A stretch of DNA of 52,419 bases, from positions 1-52,419 of the forward strand of contig CAJWHE010000012.1 in NCBI GenBank assembly GCA_913041145.1. Reading direction: 5' to 3'. The notes beneath the pieces were generated by a model, which was not told the origin of the DNA, ran no database searches, and saw nothing but the letters and a program-made list of their open reading frames with translations. Made by a program: the position numbers and the translations under genes. Source of the DNA: an uncultured Paracoccaceae bacterium. Its GTDB lineage: Bacteria; Pseudomonadota; Alphaproteobacteria; Rhodobacterales; Rhodobacteraceae. Every line of letters begins with the position of its first letter. Position 1 is the stretch's first letter. This document shows, piece after piece, positions 41,774 to 50,895 of the stretch.

Positions 41774-42517
41774 TTAAAAGATAAGTGGGGAACCTCTTCT
41801 AAGAATTTCTTCAGTCTCAGAGCTAAATTTTTTAATATTGCCTTCACTAACATGAGTTATCAAAGGCGGATAAAGTTTTGTGATACTTTTAGAGCCTTTT
41901 TTTGCTCTAATTATCACTCTATTTGCAGTTTTATTTTGCGAGGAGGTAAGTGGTTTTATTTGTATATCTCCAGTTCCTTTACTTAGAGAAATTAAAATTT
42001 CAATTAAGTTTTCTGGAGTATTTATAATGGTTATCCAGCCATTTGGTTTGAGCCGTTTAACCCCTTCATTTACCCATTCAGAAAGAGGGTTTGTGATTCT
42101 TAGAGATTGGTTTCGGCCTTGGTTTTTTGAAGGTGTACCTGTTTTATAATAGGGAGGATTTATTATAACTTGGTCAAAATTTTTATTTTTTATATTCTTA
42201 GGCATCTTTCTAAAATCACCGATTTCAACGTGAATCGGTATTTTATTTAATAATCCATTTTCTATTGCTAAATTTGCATAATTTTCTTGCATCTCTAACC
42301 CTGTTAAACTTACTTTAACTCTTCGAAAAATACAGAAAGAAGCTGTTCCTACTCCACAACCTAGCTCCATGACTTCATCACTGTTTTTTGCTGGACATGC
42401 TGCGGCTAATAATACTGGATCTGTTGCTGCACGATATCCGGTTATTGGTTGGAGAATTGACAACTGTCCACCAAGAAATAGATCTTGAGAAATTTCATTT
42501 TTAAAAAAATCATTCAT
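41774..42517 (-). CDS. TrmN6-like N6-adenine methyltransferase
   Basis: This is a 247-residue SAM-dependent methyltransferase. The SAM motif is Val-Met-Glu-Leu-Gly-Cys-Gly-Val-Gly-Thr near 48-57. The catalytic Asn-Pro-Pro-Tyr-Tyr near 119-123 marks an amino-group (N6-adenine) methylase. The N-terminal Leu-Phe-Leu-Gly-Gly-Gln-Leu and Gly-Tyr-Arg-Ala-Ala-Thr-Asp-Pro-Val-Leu-Leu-Ala-Ala match the TrmN6 (YfiC) type that modifies adenine 37 of tRNA-Val, or close relatives. It is one base after the DUF2007 gene on the same strand. Confidence 0.85.
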   Translation of the reverse strand: MNDFFKNEISQDLFLGGQLSILQPITGYRAATDPVLLAAACPAKNSDEVMELGCGVGTASFCIFRRVKVSLTGLEMQENYANLAIENGLLNKIPIHVEIGDFRKMPKNIKNKNFDQVIINPPYYKTGTPSKNQGRNQSLRITNPLSEWVNEGVKRLKPNGWITIINTPENLIEILISLSKGTGDIQIKPLTSSQNKTANRVIIRAKKGSKSITKLYPPLITHVSEGNIKKFSSETEEILRRGSPLIF

Positions 42518-42518
42518 T

Positions 42519-42737
42519 TCAAATTTTATCTAATAATAAATTATTATCCATTAATACTTCTCTAGCTCGAATTATATCTTTTTCAGAGACCATTAACCTT
42601 ATAGGAAACAAAGAAATAGATCCTTCAAGATTACTAATATGGACGTCTAATTCAAACACCTCTATGTATCTTGTTTTAAGAAGATGTTTAGCAAAAGCTA
42701 TATCCGCTGGGTTATTACTTTTTAGTAGTTCTAGCAT
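42519..42737 (-). CDS. DUF2007 family small protein
   Basis: A 72-residue protein of the DUF2007 (putative signal-transducing) family, related in fold to PII-like ferredoxin-fold domains. It opens Met-Leu-Glu-Leu-Leu-Lys-Ser-Asn-Asn-Pro-Ala-Asp-Ile-Ala-Phe-Ala-Lys-His-Leu-Leu and ends with a helix around Ile-Ile-Arg-Ala-Arg-Glu-Val-Leu, as the family does. The role is unknown. It is co-oriented with, and one base ahead of, the methyltransferase gene, and divergent from the polyprenyl synthase gene. Confidence 0.85.
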   Translation of the reverse strand: MLELLKSNNPADIAFAKHLLKTRYIEVFELDVHISNLEGSISLFPIRLMVSEKDIIRAREVLMDNNLLLDKI

Positions 42738-42798
42738 AATAATATTAGATTAATGATACTAAAGAAGGTTTGTCGAGTAATATTAAAGAGAGTACAAG

Positions 42799-43794
42799 AT
42801 GTTAAAAAAAGTTATTAATCCATATGAAAAACTTAAGGAAGTCTTAGCCGATGATTTAAGTAAAGTTTCAGAACTCATTAAGGAACGAATGCAATCTAAA
42901 CACGCACCACTGATTGGAGAAATTTCAAGTCATCTGATTGGTTCTGGAGGTAAAAGGTTGCGGCCACTCTTGACGTTGGCTGCGGCGAAAATATGTGGTT
43001 ATCAAGGCGAACTTAACATTCATTTGGCGGCAACAGTTGAATTTATTCATACTGCAACACTTTTGCATGATGACGTGGTAGATGAGAGTGAAAAGCGTCG
43101 AGGTAGTTCATCAGTGAATATACTATGGAATAACTCATCAAGTGTTCTAGTGGGAGATTATTTGTTTGCAAGATCATTCCAATTGATGACAGAGACTGGA
43201 AGATTAGATGTCTTAGAAACTCTATCCAATGCTTCTGCAAATATTGCAGAAGGAGAAGTTCTACAGTTATCTGCATCTGAAGATATAACAACAGATGAAG
43301 AAGTATATTACAAAATTATCAGAGGGAAAACTGCAGCATTATTTTCAGCTTCTACGGAGGTTGGAGCGATGCTTGCAGATGCAGATAAAGATACCATTAA
43401 GGCATTGGCTTCTTATGGAGATGCTTTAGGCGTATGTTTTCAAATAGTTGATGATATTCTTGATTTTGTTGGCGATGGAGATAAAGTTGGAAAAAATCTA
43501 GGAGATGACTTTAGAGAAAGGAAGCTAACTCTTCCTATGATTCACGCTATTTCAAAAGCAGATGACAAAGAGCTCAAATTTTGGGAGCGAACTATAGTGG
43601 ATGGAGATCAGAATAGTAAGGATTTTGAAAAAGCTTTAGTTATTTTAAAGAGCAGATCATCGATCAATTATTCTAAACGGGTTGCAAATAAATGGTCAAA
43701 AACTGCAAAAAAAGCGTTAACAGATATTCCCGGCACCCCATTAAAATGTATATTGGAAGAGCTTTCTGATTACGTTGTTTCTAGAGTAAATTAA
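42799..43794 (+). CDS. ispB: Long-chain polyprenyl diphosphate synthase (octaprenyl/decaprenyl)
   Basis: This trans-prenyltransferase makes the ubiquinone side-chain precursor. The 331-residue product has the first Asp-rich motif Leu-Leu-His-Asp-Asp-Val-Val-Asp near 90-97 and the second Asp-Asp-Ile-Leu-Asp-Phe near 218. Gly-Gly-Lys-Arg-Leu-Arg-Pro near 50 binds isopentenyl diphosphate. Small residues just before the first Asp-rich motif are compatible with a long product, but chain length (C40 or C50) cannot be read off. Its 3' end overlaps the convergent ispE by 14 bases. Confidence 0.94.
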   Translation: MLKKVINPYEKLKEVLADDLSKVSELIKERMQSKHAPLIGEISSHLIGSGGKRLRPLLTLAAAKICGYQGELNIHLAATVEFIHTATLLHDDVVDESEKRRGSSSVNILWNNSSSVLVGDYLFARSFQLMTETGRLDVLETLSNASANIAEGEVLQLSASEDITTDEEVYYKIIRGKTAALFSASTEVGAMLADADKDTIKALASYGDALGVCFQIVDDILDFVGDGDKVGKNLGDDFRERKLTLPMIHAISKADDKELKFWERTIVDGDQNSKDFEKALVILKSRSSINYSKRVANKWSKTAKKALTDIPGTPLKCILEELSDYVVSRVN

Positions 43795-44665
43795 AAGGGC
43801 TTAGCTCTGACTTATTGACAGTAAGCTTAGATGACACAACCCACCAGTTGGGGAAATCTTTCATGAGGCGTAGTTTGGCACTATGAGCTTTTGTATAGTT
43901 TTCGAATAGGCCAAAGCAAGTTGGACCAGATCCTGACATTCGAGAAACTAGACAATTTTTGTTTTTGCAGATTTCTGAAAGTACTTTTTTTATTATTGGT
44001 TCCAATTTTATGGCAGTCTCTTCTAAATCATTTCTGTGTCTCCTAACAAAGTGAACGAGCTCTTTAAATGAAGAGAATATAGGGAGACGAGATGGCATAG
44101 GATTATTATTTTTCTGCTCTAATGCAGCAAAGACTTCTTTTGTCGCTAATGGAACTCTTGGATTCACTAGAACTATGTACCCATCCCTAGGCCATAGACC
44201 TATTAAGTTCAAATGATCCCCTATACCTGTCATTCTCAGAGGTTGACTCTCTAGACAGGCTAAAACATCAGCACCTAATTTTACTATGTCTTGATGAGAA
44301 ACTTTATAACCTAAACTAATAGCATCTCTTATAGTTGCGGCGGCATCAGCAGACCCTCCTCCAATACCAGCTGCTACTGGTATTATTTTTTTTAGTAAGA
44401 TACGCCTTGAGTATTTGTTGTTTATAATGCCTGCAGCTTTTAGAATTAAATTTTTATTATCTGTTGGGATGTCTATGGTTTCGTTAGAGATAATTGAAAG
44501 ATGGTGTTGTTTGCTGTTCAAAAATGATAAGGTATCCCCTATTTTAGGAAAGGTTACTAAGCTGTCTAGTAAATGCAGCCCATCTTTCCGTTGGCCGATT
44601 ACATGCAAGGTAAGGTTTACCTTTGCAGGTGCAAAAAATTTAGTCGTTTTCAAATTTTGTTTCAA
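43781..44665 (-). CDS. ispE: 4-diphosphocytidyl-2-C-methyl-D-erythritol kinase
   Basis: IspE phosphorylates CDP-methylerythritol in the non-mevalonate isoprenoid pathway. The 294-residue GHMP kinase has Phe-Ala-Pro-Ala-Lys-Val-Asn-Leu-Thr-Leu near 11-20 and the ATP loop Ile-Gly-Gly-Gly-Ser-Ala-Asp-Ala-Ala-Ala near 96-105. The C-terminal Met-Ser-Gly-Ser-Gly-Pro-Thr-Cys-Phe-Gly is near 243. Its start overlaps the end of the TPR gene by 26 bases, suggesting coupled expression, and its end overlaps ispB on the other strand. Confidence 0.95.
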   Translation of the reverse strand: MKQNLKTTKFFAPAKVNLTLHVIGQRKDGLHLLDSLVTFPKIGDTLSFLNSKQHHLSIISNETIDIPTDNKNLILKAAGIINNKYSRRILLKKIIPVAAGIGGGSADAAATIRDAISLGYKVSHQDIVKLGADVLACLESQPLRMTGIGDHLNLIGLWPRDGYIVLVNPRVPLATKEVFAALEQKNNNPMPSRLPIFSSFKELVHFVRRHRNDLEETAIKLEPIIKKVLSEICKNKNCLVSRMSGSGPTCFGLFENYTKAHSAKLRLMKDFPNWWVVSSKLTVNKSELSPFNLL

Positions 44666-46346
44666 TGAATTTCTCAGTCTCTAGGACTGCATCTAACCCT
44701 AGCTTAAGCTTTTGACGAATTCTTTCCGCATCCACCTCATTAGGAAAGAAAGATAACGACCTTTTCCATTGAAATTTAGCCTCTCGTTTGCGCCCAACCT
44801 TCCAATATACATCACCAAGGTGATCATTAATAATAGGATCGACAGGAAGCAACTCTACGGCTCTTTCCATAGGTTCTATAGCCAGCTCATATTTAGATAA
44901 TCTATAAAATACCCAGCCCAGACTATCAATAATATAGCCACTTTTTGGTTTTTCAGATACTGCCGTTTTAATCATTTGTAATGCTTCAGGTAATTTTTTT
45001 CTTTGTTCTACAAGAGCATAACCTAAAAAATTTAAGACATCTGGTTGATTGGGAGATATTTTAAGTGCTTCCCTAAAATCGCTTTCCATTTTTACAAAAT
45101 TTTTCTGCTTTTCATAAAGTATGCCGCGGTAGAAATACATTGGCCAACGTGGTTGGTTTCGGAGGTTAGCTAAATCTATTGCTGTGCTATATGCTTCTAA
45201 CGCCTCAATATCGCGGTCTGTTTCTCTTAACATATTACCAAGAGAGGAATGAACAACTACATTATCATAATAGCTCTTTGAAAGAGATTTTAGAACTTCA
45301 ATTGATTCACTTTTCCTATTGAGTAGCGCAAGATTTTTTGCTCTCCCTAACTCTGCTAAAAGATAGTTTGGATTTTTTGGGTTTACAGAAGAATACGACT
45401 CTAACGCTAAGTCATATTGCTGTAAATTTTCTAAAACGTTTGCTACCTGCAATGTAATGGCAGGATACTCTGGTCTTAAATATTCTGCGACCCTACTTAA
45501 CAAAAGAACTTGGTTATGTTCAATTTTGTTTTTAAGTAACTTAGCTATAGTTAAGTATACTTCTGCAATGCCCTGTTTGGTGTTTGTAATGAAGTCGTAA
45601 TCTATTATTAAATCTTCTTGAATCTTATTTTTCAAATCTATTAAAGGGAAGTGTGGGTTAAAACTTTTACTTAACTCAGCTTCAATTAGCTCTAAAGCTA
45701 GTTTTTTCTTGTTAACTTGTATCAGGATTTGAGCGTATGCCTCAACACCCCGAACATCAAGATCTATGACACCATACTTTCGTCCAGAGAAAATCTTTTC
45801 TGCTTCTCCAAAGTCACCTACCATTGCAACGGCAAGTGCCTCATGATATCTTGCTTGTTGTTGAAAGTTGATGTTTTTTGAAATTTTATTAAACTCAAGT
45901 TTTGCCTGTGTCATTTCCCCTTTACCAATAAGTGCCCAAGCTTTTACAAGTCTATCAGTTAAGGGGTTGGCCCTACTGCTACGATTAATGTTCACTAAGA
46001 CAGATCTAAAGTCGCCTTTTATTATTAAATTCGCATCTAGAATTAGGTTTGACGCAGTACTTTTACCCCCAATTAAAACATAATGTTTTGCAATCTTCTC
46101 AGCGTTCTTAAAGTCACCCTGACCGATTGATGAAAATAAAGCTTCACCCAAGAGTGTAAGGTTAGTGGGGTCCTTATCGAGAACTTTCTCATAATAATTT
46201 GAGGCAGTATTAAAATTCGAATGGGATATGGCGTGCTTGGCTGCTAAATAAGGGCCAACGAATCCGTCACTGTTATTTTTAGCCATTACGTTTGAGCCAA
46301 GCAGTCCAATTAATAAAACTAAATTTAAGAAAGATGTATTTTTCAT
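44640..46346 (-). CDS. Exported TPR-repeat protein
   Basis: The 568-residue protein has a signal peptide at 1-22 (hydrophobic run then Val-Met-Ala) and is built almost wholly of TPR-like helical repeats. The clearest units are from about 360 onward (for example Gly-Asn-Met-Leu-Arg-Glu-Thr-Asp-Arg and Asp-Val-Leu-Asn-Phe-Leu-Gly-Tyr-Ala-Leu), with the familiar Asp-Ser-Leu-Gly-Trp-Val-Phe-Tyr-Arg near 474. Such proteins are scaffolds, often linked to envelope assembly. The partner is unknown. It sits between ETF-QO and ispE on the same strand, an arrangement I recall from Rhodobacterales. Confidence 0.88.
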   Translation of the reverse strand: MKNTSFLNLVLLIGLLGSNVMAKNNSDGFVGPYLAAKHAISHSNFNTASNYYEKVLDKDPTNLTLLGEALFSSIGQGDFKNAEKIAKHYVLIGGKSTASNLILDANLIIKGDFRSVLVNINRSSRANPLTDRLVKAWALIGKGEMTQAKLEFNKISKNINFQQQARYHEALAVAMVGDFGEAEKIFSGRKYGVIDLDVRGVEAYAQILIQVNKKKLALELIEAELSKSFNPHFPLIDLKNKIQEDLIIDYDFITNTKQGIAEVYLTIAKLLKNKIEHNQVLLLSRVAEYLRPEYPAITLQVANVLENLQQYDLALESYSSVNPKNPNYLLAELGRAKNLALLNRKSESIEVLKSLSKSYYDNVVVHSSLGNMLRETDRDIEALEAYSTAIDLANLRNQPRWPMYFYRGILYEKQKNFVKMESDFREALKISPNQPDVLNFLGYALVEQRKKLPEALQMIKTAVSEKPKSGYIIDSLGWVFYRLSKYELAIEPMERAVELLPVDPIINDHLGDVYWKVGRKREAKFQWKRSLSFFPNEVDAERIRQKLKLGLDAVLETEKFIETKFEND

Positions 46347-46430
46347 TAGAGTGCTTCCGAGAAAAGACTAAAGTTTAATCTCATAATTAGAAAATCAAGT
46401 TTTGTTTATTTTTACCTCAATCATTAAATA

Positions 46431-48083
46431 TTACATGTTTGGATAATTAGGTCCATCTCCTCCTTGAGGAGTTGTCCATGTTATATTCTGGCTAGGGTCT
46501 TTAATATCACATGTTTTACAGTGAACACAATTTTGAAAATTTATTATAAAATTTTTGTTGTTATTGGAATCGACAGTAAACTCATAGACCCCAGCTGGGC
46601 AATACCTTTCAGAAAGGCCCCCAAAAATGGGGAGATTTACGTTTACTGGTATACTATTATCTGTCAATTTTAGGTGAGTTGGTTGGTTTTCTTCATGATT
46701 AGTCATCGCAAAGCTTACATTTGTTAAACGATCAAACGATATATTACCATCAGGTTTGCGATAGTTAATTTTTTTATGATTAGCAGCTTTCTCCGTTGAT
46801 TCAGCATCATTTTTTTTGTGGTTTAGTGTGCCTAAAAAAGAAAAACCAAACAAATTATTACACCACATATCTAATCCACCGACCAATAGAGAGGTTAATA
46901 AACCGTAGTTAGACCATAATGGTTTTACATTTCGAACACGCTTCAGGTCTTTTGAGACAATCCCAGAGCGAATCTCTAGATCATATGCTTCAAGTGTATC
47001 TCTTGATCTACCTTCTTTAATGGCAGTTACAGCTGCTTCTGCTGCTGCTATTCCAGAGAGCATTGCATTATGATTGCCTTTAATTCTAGGAACATTAACC
47101 ATGCCAGCTGAACAACCAAGAAGAACTCCTCCAGGGAAAGCTGTCTTGGGTAATGATTGCCAGCCTCCTTCTGTGATGGCCCTAGCCCCATATGCTATGC
47201 GCTTTCCTCCCTCAAGAAGTTCCTTAACCATGGGATGATGTTTAAAACTTTGAAACTCCATATATGGGAAAAGGTAGGGGTTTTTATAATTTAAATGGAC
47301 AACAAATCCAACATAGACCTGGTTATTATCTAGGTGATAAATAAAAGACCCACCCCCAGCTTTTTTACCTAACGGCCACCCCATTGTGTGTGTTACTGTT
47401 CCTTCTGAATGTTTTTCAGGATTAATCTCCCAAATCTCTTTCATTCCAAGACCGTATTTTTGTGGTTGAGAGTCTTCATCTAGATTAAATTTTTTAATCA
47501 CTTTTTTTGATAACGATCCTCGTACTCCTTCTGATAGAAAAACGTATTTACCATGTAATTCTAGACCAGGCTCATAGGAATCGGATTTAGAACCATCAGA
47601 ATTTATTCCAAACTCACCTGCTACTACGCCAACAAGTTCATCGTTTGAGCCATAAATTAACTCTGAACACGCCATCCCTGGAAAAACTTCTACACCAAGG
47701 TTTTCCGCATATTCAGCCATCCATCTACATACATTCCCCATGGAAACAATATAGTTTCCGTGATTACTCATTAAGGGTGGCATTAGAAAATTAGGAATTT
47801 TAATCTTTCCAGCTTCCCCTAGGATATAAAAACTATCATTTTTTACTGGTACTTTTATTGGTAGATTTAAATCTTTCCAGTTTGGTATTAAGAGGTCTAA
47901 GCCTATAGGATCTAAAACAGCACCAGAAAGGATATGCGCTCCAACTTCCGAACCTTTTTCTAATACAACTACTGTTAAGTCAGAGTTTAATTGCTTTACT
48001 CTTATTGCTGCACTTAGACCTGCGGGTCCAGCGCCTACAATAACAACATCGTAATCCATACTTTCACGTTGATATTCAGTCAT
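46431..48083 (-). CDS. Electron-transfer flavoprotein-ubiquinone oxidoreductase
   Basis: ETF-QO passes electrons from the electron-transfer flavoprotein (fatty-acid and amino-acid oxidation) to ubiquinone at the inner membrane. The product is 550 residues from the ATG at 48083; a TTG at 48098 is rejected as start. The FAD motif Val-Val-Ile-Val-Gly-Ala-Gly-Pro-Ala-Gly-Leu-Ser is near 14-25. The C-terminal ferredoxin-like region carries the 4Fe-4S cysteines (Tyr-Cys-Pro-Ala-Gly-Val-Tyr-Glu-Phe; Asn-Cys-Val-His-Cys-Lys-Thr-Cys-Asp-Ile-Lys-Asp-Pro). The last residues, Gly-Gly-Asp-Gly-Pro-Asn-Tyr, are typical. No ETF genes are in the window. Confidence 0.96.
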   Translation of the reverse strand: MTEYQRESMDYDVVIVGAGPAGLSAAIRVKQLNSDLTVVVLEKGSEVGAHILSGAVLDPIGLDLLIPNWKDLNLPIKVPVKNDSFYILGEAGKIKIPNFLMPPLMSNHGNYIVSMGNVCRWMAEYAENLGVEVFPGMACSELIYGSNDELVGVVAGEFGINSDGSKSDSYEPGLELHGKYVFLSEGVRGSLSKKVIKKFNLDEDSQPQKYGLGMKEIWEINPEKHSEGTVTHTMGWPLGKKAGGGSFIYHLDNNQVYVGFVVHLNYKNPYLFPYMEFQSFKHHPMVKELLEGGKRIAYGARAITEGGWQSLPKTAFPGGVLLGCSAGMVNVPRIKGNHNAMLSGIAAAEAAVTAIKEGRSRDTLEAYDLEIRSGIVSKDLKRVRNVKPLWSNYGLLTSLLVGGLDMWCNNLFGFSFLGTLNHKKNDAESTEKAANHKKINYRKPDGNISFDRLTNVSFAMTNHEENQPTHLKLTDNSIPVNVNLPIFGGLSERYCPAGVYEFTVDSNNNKNFIINFQNCVHCKTCDIKDPSQNITWTTPQGGDGPNYPNM

Positions 48084-48242
48084 TTTATTGAGCCCCAACC
48101 GTTAACGCTTTAACCTTTCAATCTATTTAACTCCTAAAAATGGTAATTTGTAGTATTTTTTTTAAATCTTTTTAATCATACTGGTTTTGACTAAATTTTA
48201 AGAGTATAAGTTTAGCAGTAATTTTATTAGGAACAGGTAATA

Positions 48243-49511
48243 ATGGCAGATCAATTTAGTTATAAGAATGATGAATTATTTGCCGAAGATGTTTCTATTT
48301 CAACAATCTCTAAAGCGGTTGGCACACCCTTCTATGTATACTCAGCCACATCAATAATAGATAATTTTTTATCATTGAAGAAATCTCTAGATGGGCTGGA
48401 GAATTTAATTTGCTACGCTGTTAAGGCCAATTCCAATATTGCTATTTTAAAATTATTATCTCAGCTAGGTGCTGGTATGGATGTGGTTTCAATTGGGGAG
48501 TACTTGCGCGCAAAGGTAGCAGGGGTCCCTGGCGAAAAAATTGTTTTTTCAGGTGTTGGTAAACGGAGAGATGAAATATCTCAAGTTCTTATTGGGGGTA
48601 TAAAACAATTTAATATTGAGTCTGAGGCTGAATTAAATGTTTTAAACGAGCTTTCATTATCTTTGAATAAAAGAACTTCAATAACTATAAGAGTGAACCC
48701 TGATATTGACGCGAAAACTCATGAAAAAATTTCAACAGGAAAAAAAGATAATAAGTTTGGAATACCTATAAACCGTGCCAGAGAAGTTTACCTTAAAGCA
48801 TCACAAATGTCAGGAGTTAAGGTTGTAGGTGTAGACGTACATATAGGTAGTCAGCTAACAGACCTGGAACCATTTCGAATGGCATTTACTAAGCTAGCAG
48901 AGCTTGTGAATAATTTACTTAAAGATGGTCATGAAATTAATAGCTTAGATCTTGGGGGTGGTTTAGGAATTTCGTATAAAAAAACAAATGATGTTCAACC
49001 TTCTGTCCAAGAGTACGGTCAAATAATAAGAGAAACAGTAGGCTCTCTAGGATGTGAAATATTGGTTGAGCCAGGTAGATTTATTGTTGGAAACGCGGGT
49101 ATTTTAGTAAGTGAAATAATTTATAAAAAATTTGGTGAAGATAGAGAGTTTTTGATTGTTGATAGTGCAATGAATGACTTAATTAGACCCTCCCTTTATG
49201 CGGCTTACCATGAGATTTTGCCGATTAAGAAACCAAATAATAATTCAAGTTTTGTGTGTTACGACGTTGTTGGTCCTGTTTGTGAAACAGGGGATACTTT
49301 TGCAACTCAGCGAACTTTAATGAAAATGGAATCAGGAGAACTATTAGCATTTATGAGTGCTGGAGCTTACGGTTCTGTAATGGCTTCAGAGTACAACACT
49401 CGTCCATTGATTCCAGAAGTGTTAGTTAAGGATGATAATTTTTCGATAATTCGTGCAAGGCCATTGATAGAGGATATAATTCAACGGGATATTGTGCCAG
49501 ATTGGGTATAG
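48243..49511 (+). CDS. lysA: Diaminopimelate decarboxylase
   Basis: LysA decarboxylates meso-diaminopimelate to lysine. The 422-residue PLP enzyme has the cofactor lysine Lys61 in Tyr-Ala-Val-Lys-Ala-Asn-Ser. The Gly-rich Asp-Leu-Gly-Gly-Gly-Leu-Gly-Ile lies near 239-246, Glu-Pro-Gly-Arg near 278, and the substrate-contact Gly-Pro-Val-Cys-Glu-Thr-Gly-Asp near 343. AGGAAC precedes the ATG. In related genomes lysA often follows argH and a small lipoprotein gene; here it is about 30 kb away from them. It converges with a small uncharacterised gene. Confidence 0.97.
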   Translation: MADQFSYKNDELFAEDVSISTISKAVGTPFYVYSATSIIDNFLSLKKSLDGLENLICYAVKANSNIAILKLLSQLGAGMDVVSIGEYLRAKVAGVPGEKIVFSGVGKRRDEISQVLIGGIKQFNIESEAELNVLNELSLSLNKRTSITIRVNPDIDAKTHEKISTGKKDNKFGIPINRAREVYLKASQMSGVKVVGVDVHIGSQLTDLEPFRMAFTKLAELVNNLLKDGHEINSLDLGGGLGISYKKTNDVQPSVQEYGQIIRETVGSLGCEILVEPGRFIVGNAGILVSEIIYKKFGEDREFLIVDSAMNDLIRPSLYAAYHEILPIKKPNNNSSFVCYDVVGPVCETGDTFATQRTLMKMESGELLAFMSAGAYGSVMASEYNTRPLIPEVLVKDDNFSIIRARPLIEDIIQRDIVPDWV

Positions 49512-49551
49512 AGAGGCTGTATTAAAGCATTTTTAAAGGTTTTTATAATAT

Positions 49552-49962
49552 TTACCAAAAACTCAAAATCTTTATAATGATATCACTATTATAGACTGAA
49601 TTAATACCATCTGTTATTAACTGCTGATATTTTAACATGAACTTCTCAGTAAACGGAAATTCATTTATAATTACTGATGTTTTTGAGTATAGGACGGTAA
49701 AAAGAAAAGCGGTTATAGCAAAAACCCAAATAAAAATAGTTAACTTCTCAGAGTATTCCTCCGTTACTTCAGGTTTATCGAATTTTAACTTATTTGGGAT
49801 CGTCTTTTCTTTTTTGGTAGTGATTGTGCGGTTGCCTTTTTCAATTTTTCGTAACGTAGTTTCATAAGCTACTTCTTTTTGTATTATTTCTAGTACTTTT
49901 TGATCAATATTATTAGTCGTCTCTGGCTTTATATTATTTTTCTTTTTTTGCGTGTTTACCAT
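49552..49962 (-). CDS. Uncharacterised single-helix membrane protein
   Basis: The 136-residue ORF has no recognised family. The N-terminal 70 residues are Lys/Glu/Asn/Thr-rich and probably unstructured cytoplasmic sequence. One clear membrane helix follows at about 74-94 (Ile-Phe-Ile-Trp-Val-Phe-Ala-Ile-Thr-Ala-Phe-Leu-Phe), then a short periplasmic tail of about 40 residues. It lies alone between lysA (convergent) and plsC (divergent). Composition is strongly AT-driven, and a shorter plus-strand frame overlaps it, so it is less certain than its neighbours. The coherent membrane-protein layout favours it being real. Confidence 0.6.
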   Translation of the reverse strand: MVNTQKKKNNIKPETTNNIDQKVLEIIQKEVAYETTLRKIEKGNRTITTKKEKTIPNKLKFDKPEVTEEYSEKLTIFIWVFAITAFLFTVLYSKTSVIINEFPFTEKFMLKYQQLITDGINSVYNSDIIIKILSFW

Positions 49963-50143
49963 TTTGTGTTTTTCTAAAATTAAATATTTAAGGTTTAAGT
50001 GAATTGATTTAATAATATTAAATAAAGTGTTGTATTCCTACTAAAATTTTTTTCAACTAAGCTGCTACAAGTTTGTATGATAGAGAATATACTATTAAGT
50101 TAGGTATCTTAAGCAAGGTACTAAAAAAAATAATGAGGAACTA

Positions 50144-50881
50144 ATGATCAAACGAAGTACAATATATATATTTCAATGGGGCCGGTCTTTAATCTTTAAT
50201 GTTCAAATGTACTTATCTTTAATATGTTTCTCTTTAATCTTTTTGCCTTGGATGATTTTTAGTAGGAGGGGAGCTTTAGTAGCTGTTTGGTGTTTTGCGA
50301 ACTATGTTAGGTGGTCTGCAGGCTGGCTTATAAATCTAAAAACAGAGATAAGAGGTAAGATCCCAACTAATGAGGTTTTGATTGCATCCAAGCATCAGTC
50401 TTTCTTGGATATAATTATGATTTATAGCGTTATACCAAATGGACGCTTTATTATGAAAAGAGAGTTGTTATATATTCCTGTATTTGGACAGTATGCCTAC
50501 AGACTTGGTTGCGTGGCTGTTAGTAGGGGTAAGAGAGGGCGTGCTATTTTTCAGATGTTAAAAGACTTGGAACGACAAAGTTCAATTGGGGGCCAGTTAG
50601 TAGTTTATCCTCAGGGTACTAGAGTCAAACCAGGTCAGAAAAAGCCTTATAAGATTGGAGCTGCATTAATATATGAAAAACTTGAGCAAGCTTGTATCCC
50701 CGTATCTACAAATGCTGGCTATTTTTGGCCTCGTAGAGGTGTATATAGGCACCCAGGTACTGCGGTTATAGAATTCTTAGACCCGATATCACCCAAACTT
50801 GATAAAGGACATTTTTTAAAAAAACTTGAAGTGGTGATTGAAACTTCTTCTGACCAGTTATTATTAGAGACAAAGCATTAA
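50144..50881 (+). CDS. plsC: 1-acyl-sn-glycerol-3-phosphate acyltransferase
   Basis: PlsC acylates lysophosphatidic acid to phosphatidic acid in phospholipid synthesis. The 245-residue product has an N-terminal membrane helix (about 18-40). The catalytic HX4D motif is His84-Gln-Ser-Phe-Leu-Asp89. A Val-Tyr-Pro-Gln-Gly-Thr-Arg motif near 157-163 stands in place of the commoner Pro-Glu-Gly-Thr-Arg. The Gln for Glu exchange is in the substrate phosphate-binding motif; I recall it from related alphaproteobacterial enzymes, so it is not necessarily inactivating. GAGGAAC precedes the ATG. It ends 14 bases from the convergent accA. Confidence 0.9.
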   Translation: MIKRSTIYIFQWGRSLIFNVQMYLSLICFSLIFLPWMIFSRRGALVAVWCFANYVRWSAGWLINLKTEIRGKIPTNEVLIASKHQSFLDIIMIYSVIPNGRFIMKRELLYIPVFGQYAYRLGCVAVSRGKRGRAIFQMLKDLERQSSIGGQLVVYPQGTRVKPGQKKPYKIGAALIYEKLEQACIPVSTNAGYFWPRRGVYRHPGTAVIEFLDPISPKLDKGHFLKKLEVVIETSSDQLLLETKH

Positions 50882-50895
50882 AAATACTTTTATCA

